Shown: positions 34,238-43,026, numbered from the stretch's first letter. The stretch: DNA of 64,000 bases from Streptacidiphilus jeojiense (GCF_000719095.1 NZ_JOEH01000048.1:1-64000), one strand, 5' to 3'. Notes: generated by a model from the letters alone, not told the origin. Translations and numbers: made by a program.

Positions 34238-35444
34238 TCCGTCGGACGGCGGGTGCGGCGAGGACGGCCAGTGCGCTCAGTGTCGCCCAGGCGGCGGCGA
34301 ACGCCAGGACGGTGCCCGCGCCGAACAGAGCGGCCGCAGGGCCGGCCGCCGCGAGCCCCAACGGGCCGGCCGAGTAGCTGCCCAAGGTCTGGAAGGAACT
34401 GACCCGCGCGAGCGCCCCGGCGGGGACCTGCTGCTGCAGGACGGTACCGCTGAAGGCCGCAGCCAGCGCCGAGCCGGCCCCCGCAACCAGCGCGCCCGCG
34501 GCGATCAGCGCCACCCCGGCGTGCACGGCCAGGAGCGCGCATGGGACGCCGTACCCCAGCGTGGCAACGGTGGCGCCGACCAGTGGGCGCCCGGGCCGAC
34601 GGCCCAGCGCCAGCAGCCCGCCCGCCACGGCCCCCGCTCCGTACGCCGCCATGGTCAGGCCCCAGGCTCCGGCGCCGCCGGGCCGCCGGTCGAACAGCAC
34701 CGGCCCGAGCAGCAGGAAAGGCCCCCAGACCACCAGGTTCACAAAGGTGAACTGCACCGTGGTGACCACCAGCCAGGAATGCGCCCGGAACTCCGCCCAG
34801 CCCTCCGCGAGGTCGCGGCGCAGCGATCGGCTCGCTGCCGCCACGAGCGACGATGCCGGAATGCGAAGCCGCCCCAGGGCCAGCACGCTCACCCCGTAGG
34901 AGGCGGCGTCGACGGCGATGACGACCGCCGGGCCGGCGACCGTGATCAGCAGGCCGGCCAGCGCCGGACCGGCGACCGCGGCGGCCGAACGCGCCAGCCC
35001 CAACAGGGCGTTGGCGTCGCCGAGCCGGTCGACCGGGGTGATCTCGACGGTGAGGGCGCTCAGCGCCGGTCGGAAGAACCCCTCCCCCGTTCCCCGGACC
35101 GCCGCCAGCAGCACGAACAGCCAGATCTGCGGCCGTCCGTGGTCGAGCAGCAGTGCGGCGGCGAAGGCCGCCTGCGCCGCGCACCGAAGCGCATCCGCGC
35201 CCAGCATCACCCGCCGTCGGCCGAACCGGTCCGCGGCCACGCCGCCGAGCAGTAGGAAGACGACCTGGGGCGCGATCCCCGCCGCCATCACCCAACCCAG
35301 GTCGGCTGCGTCGCCGCCGCCGTCCAGCACGGCGAAGGCGACCGCGGGGGTCGACATCGCCGTACCGAGCAGCGAGGTGGCGTATCCAGCCCAGAAGGTA
35401 CGGAAATCACGGCCCTCAGGGCCGCGCAACACGCCTGCTCTCAC
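34131..35444 (-). CDS. MFS transporter, second copy, convergent
   Basis: 437 residues from a GTG at 35444 that overlaps the upstream stop (GTGA). Typical major-facilitator helices (FWAGYATSLLGTAMSTPAVAFAV, ADRFGRRRVML between helices 2 and 3, LLITVAGPAVVIAVDAASYG). It belongs to the same drug-exporter type as its convergent neighbour and is the third gene of an apparent sigma factor-hypothetical-transporter operon. The 107-bp tail-to-tail coding overlap with the neighbour is unusual and means the two C-termini constrain each other. Confidence 0.85.
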   Translation of the reverse strand: MRAGVLRGPEGRDFRTFWAGYATSLLGTAMSTPAVAFAVLDGGGDAADLGWVMAAGIAPQVVFLLLGGVAADRFGRRRVMLGADALRCAAQAAFAAALLLDHGRPQIWLFVLLAAVRGTGEGFFRPALSALTVEITPVDRLGDANALLGLARSAAAVAGPALAGLLITVAGPAVVIAVDAASYGVSVLALGRLRIPASSLVAAASRSLRRDLAEGWAEFRAHSWLVVTTVQFTFVNLVVWGPFLLLGPVLFDRRPGGAGAWGLTMAAYGAGAVAGGLLALGRRPGRPLVGATVATLGYGVPCALLAVHAGVALIAAGALVAGAGSALAAAFSGTVLQQQVPAGALARVSSFQTLGSYSAGPLGLAAAGPAAALFGAGTVLAFAAAWATLSALAVLAAPAVRRITWPPPPTGTGADAHPSDGSAAVPGAVTRRRRGRG

Positions 35445-36007
35445 GACCGATGCCTGCCGCCGGCCTCCGGCGCTGCTCCGCCGCGGGTCCACGGCCTGGC
35501 GGAGGCGCCGTCCTGCGGGAGGCCGAACCCGGCCGTGATCCGGCCGCGCAGGGTGCGCAACTCGGATGCGGTGTCGACCGGACGGTCGAGCACATCGCCG
35601 AGGCTCTGGCGGATCATCCCGTCGAGGGACATACCCCTGCGGTCCCGGAGGACTCGATCGGCACGGTCGAGGTGGTCGGCGACCGTGCCGAGCAGTTGCT
35701 CGACCTCGGCCCGGGGCCGGGGCCGGGCCGTCACGGCGTGGCGCAGGGCGAACAGGCCCTCACGCGCCCGTCGGACATCACCGGTCGCCGGACCCTGAAG
35801 CCGTTCGACGGCGTCCAGCAGGGAGGCGAGCGCATCGATCCGAGCGCAGAGGTCACCCTCCGTCAGACCGGCACGCCGATGGACGTCGGCCAGCCCGGCG
35901 GCGAAGTCGAACACCGCGTCCGAGCGGGCGATGTAGCCGTCCCTGACGCCCCGTACGAACTCATCCGTCTCGTCGAACCCGTCGTCGTGCACCTGATCGT
36001 CGGTCAT
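35441..36007 (-). CDS. Hypothetical soluble protein encoded with an ECF sigma factor
   Basis: 188 residues, ATG with AAGGAGG 10 nt upstream. Not recognised. Acidic N-terminus (DDQVHDDGFDETDEF), then helical segments with many Arg/Asp residues (LCARIDALASLLDAVERL). No membrane helix and no ZAS zinc motif, so it is not an ordinary anti-sigma factor, although its place directly after the sigma gene suggests it modulates it. Its start lies 47 bp inside the sigma factor gene and its stop overlaps the transporter start. Confidence 0.72.
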   Translation of the reverse strand: MTDDQVHDDGFDETDEFVRGVRDGYIARSDAVFDFAAGLADVHRRAGLTEGDLCARIDALASLLDAVERLQGPATGDVRRAREGLFALRHAVTARPRPRAEVEQLLGTVADHLDRADRVLRDRRGMSLDGMIRQSLGDVLDRPVDTASELRTLRGRITAGFGLPQDGASARPWTRGGAAPEAGGRHRS

Positions 36008-36569
36008 CCGAGCTCCCCTCCTTCAACCTCTCCCTGATCGACTCCTTGAGCGTGCGGCGGGCCCGGGCGATGTTCTGCCGGACCGCGGCCTGCTCCATTC
36101 CGAGCAACGCGGCGATCTCGGCGGTGCTCCAGCCCTCGTAGTGCAGTCCGAAGACCTGCCGCTGCCGGTTCGGCAGCGCCGCGAGCAGTGCGAGGACGAA
36201 CTCCTGCTGCCGGCCCGCCTCCACGGCGTCGACGGCGTCAGCGGTCGTCCCCGCTGCCTCGACCAGATCCGGCGGGTCGGCCACCAGAACGACTTCGACC
36301 GGCGACCGGCCACCGCCGCCCGCACGGCCACCGGACCCGTGCAGCGATCGCAGGTACCAGCGCACGGCGACGGTCCGCAACCAGGCCGGCCAGGCGCCCG
36401 GGTCGCGGATCCGATCCCTGGCGCGCAGCGCGGACGCGAAGGCCTCCTGGACCGCGTCGCACGCCTCCGCCTCGCTCGCGCCATGGCTTCGGACGTGCCA
36501 CACCAGGGCCGAACGCTGCTGCCGGTAGAGCAGGACGAAGTCCTCATCGGACACGGATTCCTCGGTCAC
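35961..36569 (-). CDS. ECF-type RNA polymerase sigma factor
   Basis: 202 residues. Region 2 is seen as LYRQQRSALVWHVRSHGASEAEACDAVQEAFASA (residues about 14-47) and region 4 as LLAALPNRQRQVFGLHYEGWSTAEIAALLGMEQAAVRQNIARARRTL with its HTH near residue 165. Between them lies a Gly-rich linker. No extended C-terminal domain. It heads an operon with a soluble unknown protein and an MFS transporter, so it may drive export genes under an unknown signal. Confidence 0.88.
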   Translation of the reverse strand: MTEESVSDEDFVLLYRQQRSALVWHVRSHGASEAEACDAVQEAFASALRARDRIRDPGAWPAWLRTVAVRWYLRSLHGSGGRAGGGGRSPVEVVLVADPPDLVEAAGTTADAVDAVEAGRQQEFVLALLAALPNRQRQVFGLHYEGWSTAEIAALLGMEQAAVRQNIARARRTLKESIRERLKEGSSDDRRSGARRRVRRDG

Positions 36570-36669
36570 CCCCGGCAGTTCCCTTCTCCCCAGGACGGCA
36601 CAGCACCGACCACACAGCTAGGTGCACCCGGCCGCGGAATCCGTGACATCGGCCTATCGGTCTACCGGC

Positions 36670-37296
36670 CTACCGGGGCTGGGGACCGCACTCCAGCCCG
36701 CGCAGCAGGATGGCGAGGCCCTGCCCGAACTCCTGCTCCGGCGGGACAGACCGGGCGTCGCGCGCGGTGGCGGCCAGGTGCGGGTAGTCCGCCGACGGCA
36801 GTCCGGCGATCGCGACGGTGCCGGTTCCCGACAGCGGTCCCAGGTGCTCGACCTGGAGCGCGCCGATCAGATAGCTGAGCAGGGCGCGGAAGGCGACCAC
36901 CCGCTGCACTCCGGAGAAGCCTGCCTCCGTCAGGACCCCCAACATGGCTTCGCCCCAGGCCAACGAGGCGGCCGAGTCGTGCCGGTGCAGCAGGAGCAGC
37001 GGCACCACCGAGGGGTGTGCGGCGACGGCCGCGCGGACCCGTTCGACCAGCAGCGTGAGCCGTTCGGTCCAGGGCGCCTCCGGCGGGGTGGCCAACTCCG
37101 CCGAGGCGAGGACGCCGGCCACCACCAGGCCCTCCAACTGCTCGCGGTCCCGGACGTAGCGGTACAGCGCCATGGTGCTCATCCGCAGTTCGCTGCCCAC
37201 GGCGCGCATCGACAGGCCGGCCGGTCCGTCCCGGTCGATGACCGCGAGCGCGGCGGCAGCGATCTGATCGTGCGTCAGGGAGCGTGGGCGGGGCAT
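36670..37296 (-). CDS. TetR-family repressor (TetR_C-type ligand domain)
   Basis: 208 residues. N-terminal HTH: LTHDQIAAAALAVIDRDGPAGLSMRAVGSELRMSTMALYRYV. The C-terminal region (SVVPLLLLHRH, FRALLSYLIGAL) fits the TetR class with a TetR_C domain. It is divergent from the peroxiredoxin-like gene with 71 bp between starts, so it most likely represses that gene and itself. Confidence 0.88.
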   Translation of the reverse strand: MPRPRSLTHDQIAAAALAVIDRDGPAGLSMRAVGSELRMSTMALYRYVRDREQLEGLVVAGVLASAELATPPEAPWTERLTLLVERVRAAVAAHPSVVPLLLLHRHDSAASLAWGEAMLGVLTEAGFSGVQRVVAFRALLSYLIGALQVEHLGPLSGTGTVAIAGLPSADYPHLAATARDARSVPPEQEFGQGLAILLRGLECGPQPR

Positions 37297-37367
37297 GGCT
37301 TGACAGCGTACAACATACGCGCATAGCGTCGTAGGCGTACGCCATACACCTACAAGGGGGCGGCAAC
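37297..37367. promoter_or_regulatory. Divergent promoter/operator region, tetR / peroxiredoxin-like gene
   Basis: Rich in GTAC and CGCGCAT steps, with a perfect 10-bp palindrome GGCGTACGCC at 37334-37343, 24 bp before the peroxiredoxin-like start. A likely TetR site. Confidence 0.42.
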
Positions 37368-37985
37368 ATGTCCAGGGAAGCCAGCGGCACCACGGACAGG
37401 AAGTTCCAGCCGGGGGACGCCATCGCCGAGCGCTCGCTCGACACCGTCAACGGCGGACCCGTCAGCCTGCTGCCGGACTCCGGCGCACGGCTGACGCACC
37501 TGCAGTTCCGGCGGTTCGCCGGCTGCCCGATCTGCAATCTGCACCTTCGCTCGATCGCGGTGCGCCACGAGGAGCTCCGTGCAGCCGGGATCCGCGAGGT
37601 GGCGGTCTTCCACGCGGGCGCGCCGGAACTGCTCCCGCACGTCGCCGACCTGCCCTTCGCCGTCGTCGGCGACCCCGGGAAGCGGCTCTACCGGGAGTTC
37701 GGCGTCGAGTCCGCACCCCGAGCGCTGCTCGACCCCCGCGCCTGGCCGATCGTGCTGAACGCGGTGGCCCGCGGCCTGTGGGCGGTCCTGCGCCGTCGGG
37801 GGCACCTCCCCGCCACCAGGCCCTCCGGCGGCCGCCTCGGCCTGCCCGCGGACTTCCTGATCACGACCGACGGCCGCATCGCCGCCTGCAAGTACGGCGA
37901 ACACGCGGGCGACCAGTGGTCGGTCGACGACCTGCTGGCCCTGGCCGCCGAGGCGCCCGCAGCGGCGCACCGGACCATCCCCTGA
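37368..37985 (+). CDS. Peroxiredoxin-like (AhpC/TSA superfamily) protein
   Basis: 205 residues. Thioredoxin fold with a CPIC motif (C53, C56) in RRFAGCPICNLHLRSI, and FAVVGDPGKRLYREFGVE downstream, the pattern of the peroxiredoxin-like group in which both cysteines are close (CxxC). It would reduce a peroxide or disulfide in the cytoplasm. Controlled probably by the divergent TetR protein. Confidence 0.85.
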   Translation: MSREASGTTDRKFQPGDAIAERSLDTVNGGPVSLLPDSGARLTHLQFRRFAGCPICNLHLRSIAVRHEELRAAGIREVAVFHAGAPELLPHVADLPFAVVGDPGKRLYREFGVESAPRALLDPRAWPIVLNAVARGLWAVLRRRGHLPATRPSGGRLGLPADFLITTDGRIAACKYGEHAGDQWSVDDLLALAAEAPAAAHRTIP

Positions 37986-38168
37986 ATCACAACCACTCAG
38001 GTCACGCCCAAAAACGCTCAATGGTTGATCAGTTCACCTGCATCTCCGGGCAATTGCCGAACAACTGCGGGTCACTGCCGACCGGCCCGGTCGGAGTTCG
38101 AAACGCTTCCCTGACCGGGCGGCGGTGCGGCCGCCCGGCTCGCCGCACCGGCCCGGGAGGTCGCCAGC

Positions 38169-39011
38169 ATGGCCACACCGCAGTGGAAGCAGCTCGTCGA
38201 CCACGTCATGTCCATCCCGGAGCGGGTCTACGAGACCTGGGTGAGCGGCGAGGGCTGGGACAACCGGACCCAGTTCGGCAAGGAGTACGGCGAGGACGGC
38301 GTCAGCTGGTGCGCGATTTTTGACTGGGACATGTTCAACGACGTGGGGCTGAGTGCCATCGTGCCCAAGCTCGACAACGTGTCCGCGATCGCCGCCCATG
38401 CCAAGGCGAACGGCCAGTGGTCGGAGTACCCCAGCGTCGGTGCCGAGGTCGACTTCGGCAACGGCGCGCACACCGAGATCGTCGTCGGTTTCGACGCCAC
38501 CGACGTCTACACCAAGGGCGGCAACAGCATCCAGAGCGGTGCCAGCGACAACGGTCAGGGCAACGGCGTGTGGAGCCACTCGCACGCGCGCACCAGCTCC
38601 TACGTGACCGGGTACTTCGCGCCGCGCTTCCCGGACGGGCAGTGCCCGCCGACCGCCGATCCGCACGACTACCGTGGCGGCCTGGCGGTGACGTCCTGGC
38701 GCTGGTCCTCCGCGTCTAGCCGGAGCGTCACCGTCAGCCTCGCCAATGTCATCGACTCCGCCCATCGCGACGGCCCCGCCCCGCAGGGCAGCGCCGCGCA
38801 CCGCGCGGACGTCCTCCCGGTCGAGCAGGCCCTGCAGTCCGAGGGGCTGCTCCCCGCGCAACGGGTCGACGGCTCCTTCGGCACCGACACCGTGACCGCC
38901 TACGCCGCCTGGCAGCGCCGCCTCGGCTTCACCGGCCCCGACGCCAACGGCATCCCCGGCCAGACCAGCCTCGCCAGACTGGGCAGCAAACACGGTTTCA
39001 CCGTCCGCTGA
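38169..39011 (+). CDS. Endolysin-like CHAP-type amidase with peptidoglycan-binding domain
   Basis: 280 residues. The N-terminal part has Cys48 (DGVSWCAIFDWDMFNDVG) and His101 (GAHTEIVVGFD), the Cys/His pair of CHAP/NlpC-type wall hydrolases. The C-terminal part (residues about 205-275) is a peptidoglycan-binding domain (VLPVEQALQSEGLLPAQRVDGSFGTDTVTAYAAWQRRLGF). No signal peptide is present, which is the usual state for phage endolysins released by a holin. No holin or other phage gene is nearby, so it may be a stranded phage gene or a protein exported by another route. Confidence 0.82.
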   Translation: MATPQWKQLVDHVMSIPERVYETWVSGEGWDNRTQFGKEYGEDGVSWCAIFDWDMFNDVGLSAIVPKLDNVSAIAAHAKANGQWSEYPSVGAEVDFGNGAHTEIVVGFDATDVYTKGGNSIQSGASDNGQGNGVWSHSHARTSSYVTGYFAPRFPDGQCPPTADPHDYRGGLAVTSWRWSSASSRSVTVSLANVIDSAHRDGPAPQGSAAHRADVLPVEQALQSEGLLPAQRVDGSFGTDTVTAYAAWQRRLGFTGPDANGIPGQTSLARLGSKHGFTVR

Positions 39012-39130
39012 CCGCCCCGCCCGAACCCACGCGCGAACCCCTGACCGAACCCCTGACCGAACCTCAGCCCAACCCCCCGGCCGCCCCGATAGAGTGACGC
39101 ACTTCGAGAGCCGATCACCGGGGGATGACC

Positions 39131-39625
39131 ATGGCCACGGACACGACCGCACCATCAGCCGTACGACCGGGCTCGACGGTGGGCACCCTGCCGACGGCGG
39201 TCAGGGTGGGAGCGGTACTGACCCTGCTCGCCGCCGTCGCCGCGGTCGTGATGCTGTTCCTGCCCGTCGACCCGACGCTCAGCTCCGCCCAGTCGGACCA
39301 GCTCGATTCCCCCGTCTACCTGCACTGCGGCTCCGTCGTCTCACCGTCCGGGGACGATGTGCTGGGCAAGGACGGAGGCGGGTACTCCGGCGCCCCCGGC
39401 CAGGTCTGTGCCTCGGCCAGGATCACGCGCGGCGGCTGGGCCGGGGCGGTGCTGGGTGGCGGCATCGTCGTGCTGATCTTCTCGATGCTCATCGGCGACG
39501 GCACCGCCGGGCCGGTCCGCCCTGCCGATCCTTCCGAGCCCGGAAACCCTGAGCCCACGCACCCTGTGCCCACAAAGCCTGAGTCCACAGACCCTGTGCC
39601 CGCGCAGCCTGCCGAACCTGCGTAA
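39131..39625 (+). CDS. Hypothetical two-helix membrane protein
   Basis: 164 residues; ATG 39131 preferred over 39125 because GGGGG lies 6 nt before it. Two membrane helices (VGAVLTLLAAVAAVVMLFLPV and WAGAVLGGGIVVLIFSMLIG) flank an extracytoplasmic loop of about 55 residues with two cysteines (HCGSVV, QVCASAR) that could form a disulfide. The tail is a Pro/Glu/Thr-rich repeat. Function unknown. Confidence 0.7.
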   Translation: MATDTTAPSAVRPGSTVGTLPTAVRVGAVLTLLAAVAAVVMLFLPVDPTLSSAQSDQLDSPVYLHCGSVVSPSGDDVLGKDGGGYSGAPGQVCASARITRGGWAGAVLGGGIVVLIFSMLIGDGTAGPVRPADPSEPGNPEPTHPVPTKPESTDPVPAQPAEPA

Positions 39626-39638
39626 CCCGAGCTGGACG

Positions 39639-40271
39639 CTACGCGTCCGCGGCCTCCTCCCGCTCCAGCGCGCGGGCCAGCGCCTCGAACCCGGCGTCGG
39701 CCCCGGACAGGTCCCCGTTGCCGGTCGCCCGGTCCACGACGAAACCCCGCAGGGTCGCCAGGATCATCTCCGCGACCTCGAGTTTCCGCTGGTCGGACCA
39801 GCCCTCCGGGCAGAGCGACAGCAGCGAGGGCAGGTACTGCTTGGTCGCCCCCTGCCCCAGTTCCGCGTAGCGCACCGGGTCGTACATCGCCAGGCCGATG
39901 GCCTGGTCGAGGACGCGCCGCAGCCCGGTCTCCTCGCCCATCAGGATCGGCCAGATGGCGCGCACCCGGTCCGCCAGCGTCTGCGGGGCCGGCCGGCCGG
40001 AGCCCTGGGCGGCGGTCAGCGCATTGTCGATCCGCCGTCCGCGCAGTTCGAAGACCGCCTGCTTGAGCAGGTCCTCGACGCCGTCGAAGTAGTAGAGCAG
40101 CACCTTGTGGGTGGTGCCGGCCGACCGTGCGGCGCGGCGCAGCGAGAAGTCCGCCAGGCCGTTGACCGCCAGGTCGTCGGTGACCCGGCGGAGCAGGTCC
40201 TGGCGCCTGGCCTCGCCGCGCCGTGATCCCGTCGAGCGCCGATAACCGGCCGTCGTATCGGCAGCGTCCAT
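39639..40271 (-). CDS. TetR-family transcriptional regulator
   Basis: 210 residues from the ATG at 40271. HTH: RRVTDDLAVNGLADFSLRRAARSAGTTHKVLLYYFDGVEDLL. C-terminal helical ligand domain. It is divergent from two alpha/beta hydrolase genes, and a near-perfect 20-bp palindrome lies in the space between (40378-40397), so it very probably represses them. Confidence 0.88.
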   Translation of the reverse strand: MDAADTTAGYRRSTGSRRGEARRQDLLRRVTDDLAVNGLADFSLRRAARSAGTTHKVLLYYFDGVEDLLKQAVFELRGRRIDNALTAAQGSGRPAPQTLADRVRAIWPILMGEETGLRRVLDQAIGLAMYDPVRYAELGQGATKQYLPSLLSLCPEGWSDQRKLEVAEMILATLRGFVVDRATGNGDLSGADAGFEALARALEREEAADA

Positions 40272-40377
40272 GGTCGGACGTCCTCTCTCGCAGTGGGTGC
40301 ACGACCCGACCGATGATGCCAGGCCCGCCGATCGCGACGAGGACGTCGCCCGATCGCACCGAAAGTCCTGACGCAAT

Positions 40378-40397
40378 AGTGAGCCACGTGGTTCACT
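40378..40397. promoter_or_regulatory. TetR operator palindrome
   Basis: AGTGAGCCACGTGGTTCACT, 9 of 10 base pairs symmetric around a CACGTG core, 40 bp before the first hydrolase start and about 105 bp before the tetR start. The likely binding site of the divergent TetR protein. Confidence 0.78.
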
Positions 40398-40437
40398 TCT
40401 CACAGGGATGGCTCAGCACCAGACGATGGAGGTCTCC

Positions 40438-41337
40438 ATGAGGGTGTCCGTCCGACCGCAGAAAGTCAGCTTCGCCAGCGGCGGCGTCGAGTGCGCCGCG
40501 CTGCACCACCCCGGGACCAACGGCGGCTGCGTGATCATGGCCGGCGGGACCTCGGTCACCAAGGAGCCGGCCAGCGAGCTGTTCGCCCGGCGGTTCAACG
40601 AGGCCGGGTTCGCCGTCCTCGCCTTCGACTACCGCCGGTTCGGCGAGAGCGGGGGCGCTCCCCGCCAGGTCGTCGACATCGGCGAACAGCTCGCCGACTG
40701 GCAGGCCGCGATCGGCTTCGCGGCCGGACTCCCCGACGTCGACCCGGCGGCGATCTCGCTCTGGGGCTTCTCGTTGTCGGGCGGCCATGTCATCCGGATC
40801 GCCGCGGACAACCCGCAGTTGGCCTCGGTGATCGCGCAGACACCGCTCGCCGACGGCAGGGCCGCCGCGCCCAACGCGCTGCACAGCATGACCCCGCTCG
40901 CGCTGCTGCGGCTGACCGGCCTGGCCGTCGCGGACGCCCTCGGCGCGCTGGTCGGCCGGAAGCCGCTGCTGGTGCCGGCAGCGGGGGTGCGCGGTGCGGT
41001 CGCGTCGCTGACCACCCCGGACGCCATGGACGGCCAGCGGGCGCTGGACCCCGACCACCGCCACCCCGACTGGGAGCAGACGGTCGCCGCCCGGATCGCG
41101 CTCCAGGTCGGCCGCTACCGGCCGGGGCTCGAGGCCGCGCAGGTGCGCTGCCCGCTGCTGGTGGTCGTCTGCGACCAGGACAGCAGCGTGCTCCCGGAGC
41201 CCGGCGTCCGCGCGGCCGCGCTGGCCCCGGCCGGGGAGCTGGTCCGGCTCCCCGGCCGGCACTACGCGCCGTTCCTGGAGTCGCACGAGCAGGCCGTCGA
41301 GGCCGAACTGTCCTTCCTGCGCCGGCATCTGCCATGA
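40438..41337 (+). CDS. Alpha/beta hydrolase with serine nucleophile
   Basis: 299 residues from the ATG at 40438, with GGAGG 5 nt upstream. The nucleophile elbow is GFSLSGGH (Ser about residue 113), the oxyanion region MAGGTSVTKE, an Asp after VVVCDQDSSV and the catalytic His in GRHYAPFLESH. It resembles peptidase S15/dienelactone-hydrolase-like enzymes. It is translationally coupled (ATGA) to a second hydrolase; both are probably induced when the TetR protein is released. Confidence 0.85.
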   Translation: MRVSVRPQKVSFASGGVECAALHHPGTNGGCVIMAGGTSVTKEPASELFARRFNEAGFAVLAFDYRRFGESGGAPRQVVDIGEQLADWQAAIGFAAGLPDVDPAAISLWGFSLSGGHVIRIAADNPQLASVIAQTPLADGRAAAPNALHSMTPLALLRLTGLAVADALGALVGRKPLLVPAAGVRGAVASLTTPDAMDGQRALDPDHRHPDWEQTVAARIALQVGRYRPGLEAAQVRCPLLVVVCDQDSSVLPEPGVRAAALAPAGELVRLPGRHYAPFLESHEQAVEAELSFLRRHLP

Positions 41338-42194
41338 CCGGTATCGAACTGTCCACCGGGACGATCGCCCTCCAGGACACCGGTGGTGACGGTCCGCCAG
41401 TCGTGCTGCTGCACGGGATGCTGATGGACGCCTCGCTGTGGGACGCGGTGGTCACCGACCTGTCGGCCGACCACCGTTGTGTGGCGCCGACCCTGCCGTT
41501 CGGTGCGCACCTGCATCCGGTGCACGCCGACGCCGACCTCTCGCTGCCCGGGATCGCCTCGCTGGTGGCGGAGTTGCTGGAGCGGCTCGACCTTCAACAG
41601 GTCACCCTCGTCGGCAACGACACCGGCGGCGCACTGGTGCAGTTGCTGATGGGCGAGGGCAACCCCCGGGTGGACCGGGCCGTGCTCGTCTCCTGCGAGG
41701 CGTTCGACAACTTTCCACCGGGGCTGACCGGCAAGACCCTCGCGCTCGCCGGCAGGCTCCCGCCGCGGCTGTTCGGCCTGTTCATGCAGCAGATGCGGCT
41801 GCGTGCGCTGCGACGGCTGCCGATCGCCTTCGGGTGGCTCACCCGGCGCGGGGACGCCGCCACCGCCCGCTGGGTCCGACCGGCGATGGGGCAGCAGGGC
41901 ATCCGGAGGGACGCGGTGCGGATGCTCCGGGCGGCCTTCACGGATCGTCAACTCCTGCTCCGCGCAGCCGAGTCGCTGCCGTCGTTCGACAGACCGGCGC
42001 TGGTGGTCTGGGCCGACGGGGACCGGGTGATGCCGGTCGAGCACGGCCGGCGGCTGGCCCGACTGCTGCCGCAGGGGCGGCTGGTCGAGGTACCGGACAG
42101 CCGCACGCTTATCCCGCTGGACCAGCCGGCCGAACTGGCCGGGCTGATCCGCGCGTTCGTCCGGGAGCCGGCCCGCGGGGAGGAGGTCCGCTGA
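41334..42194 (+). CDS. Alpha/beta hydrolase with aspartate nucleophile (dehalogenase/epoxide-hydrolase type)
   Basis: 286 residues. The nucleophile elbow reads GNDTGGA with Asp96, as in haloalkane dehalogenases and epoxide hydrolases, instead of the usual serine. HGMLMDASLW supplies the oxyanion hole region, and VVWADGDRVMP the second acidic residue. The catalytic His is expected near residue 260; the sequence there is PDSRTLIPLDQP with no His, so activity may be altered or the His lies elsewhere. Coupled to the preceding hydrolase. Confidence 0.8.
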   Translation: MTGIELSTGTIALQDTGGDGPPVVLLHGMLMDASLWDAVVTDLSADHRCVAPTLPFGAHLHPVHADADLSLPGIASLVAELLERLDLQQVTLVGNDTGGALVQLLMGEGNPRVDRAVLVSCEAFDNFPPGLTGKTLALAGRLPPRLFGLFMQQMRLRALRRLPIAFGWLTRRGDAATARWVRPAMGQQGIRRDAVRMLRAAFTDRQLLLRAAESLPSFDRPALVVWADGDRVMPVEHGRRLARLLPQGRLVEVPDSRTLIPLDQPAELAGLIRAFVREPARGEEVR

Positions 42195-42294
42195 CCGGAC
42201 CGGAAGCCCGCCGACGGGACGGGAAGCCCGATAAATCCCAACTGCCCCACGCGATCTCCGTGCTAGCGTTCGACCCGGCTCGAAGGGAGTGAGC

Positions 42295-43026
42295 GTGACC
42301 AAGCTCAATCAGATCATCGCGGTGGAGAAGGGCGTCAAGTCCAAGTCCTTCGCCGACCTCACCCAGGCGCACCACGACGTCCAGAAGACCGCGCTCCTGG
42401 CCGGCATCTCGCGGACCTACCAGCCCAAGGACGAGGAGGGCGACCAGTTCCCGCCCGAGTCGACCCGGGTGCAGGTGAAGGCCGAGGACGTGCTGAGGTC
42501 CACCGCCACCACGCTGACCCGTCTCTTCGACGTCACCGCGACCAAGGACTGGGCCAACTGCACGGCCAAGGCCGACGTCGTGGTCGACGGCGACGTCATC
42601 GTCGAGGGTGCACCGGTCAGCTATCTGCTGTTCCTGGAGAAGCAGTTGGTGGACCTGCACACCTTCGTGAAGAAACTGCCGGTGCTGGACGCCTCGGAGG
42701 CCTGGTCGCGGGACGAGTCGACGGACTCCTGGCGCACCGAGCCGACCCGGACCATCCGCACCCGCAAGGTGATGCGGAACCACGTCAAGGCCGAGGCCAC
42801 CGAGAAGCACCCGGCACAGGTCGAGGTCTACACGGAGGACGTCGCCGTCGGCTACTGGACCACCGTCAAGTTCTCCGGGGCCCTGCCCGCGAAGCGGGTC
42901 AACGACCTGCTGGAGCGGGTGGAGAAGCTGCAGCAGGCGGTCAAGTACGCCCGGGAGGAGGCCAACGGCGCGGAGGTCAGCGACCGGCGCGTCGGCGGAA
43001 AGGTGTTCGGCTACCTCTTCGGGTAG
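42295..43026 (+). CDS. Conserved hypothetical soluble protein
   Basis: 243 residues from GTG 42295, with AAGGGAG 5 nt upstream; an earlier GTG at 42289 overlaps that site. Not named, but the composition (Lys-rich N-terminus KLNQIIAVEKGVKSK, DVQKTALLAGISRTYQPKDEEG) and full-length codon bias show a real gene of a type often seen once per actinobacterial genome. No membrane segment. Its stop lies 22 bp before the second tRNA-like cluster. Confidence 0.78.
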   Translation: MTKLNQIIAVEKGVKSKSFADLTQAHHDVQKTALLAGISRTYQPKDEEGDQFPPESTRVQVKAEDVLRSTATTLTRLFDVTATKDWANCTAKADVVVDGDVIVEGAPVSYLLFLEKQLVDLHTFVKKLPVLDASEAWSRDESTDSWRTEPTRTIRTRKVMRNHVKAEATEKHPAQVEVYTEDVAVGYWTTVKFSGALPAKRVNDLLERVEKLQQAVKYAREEANGAEVSDRRVGGKVFGYLFG

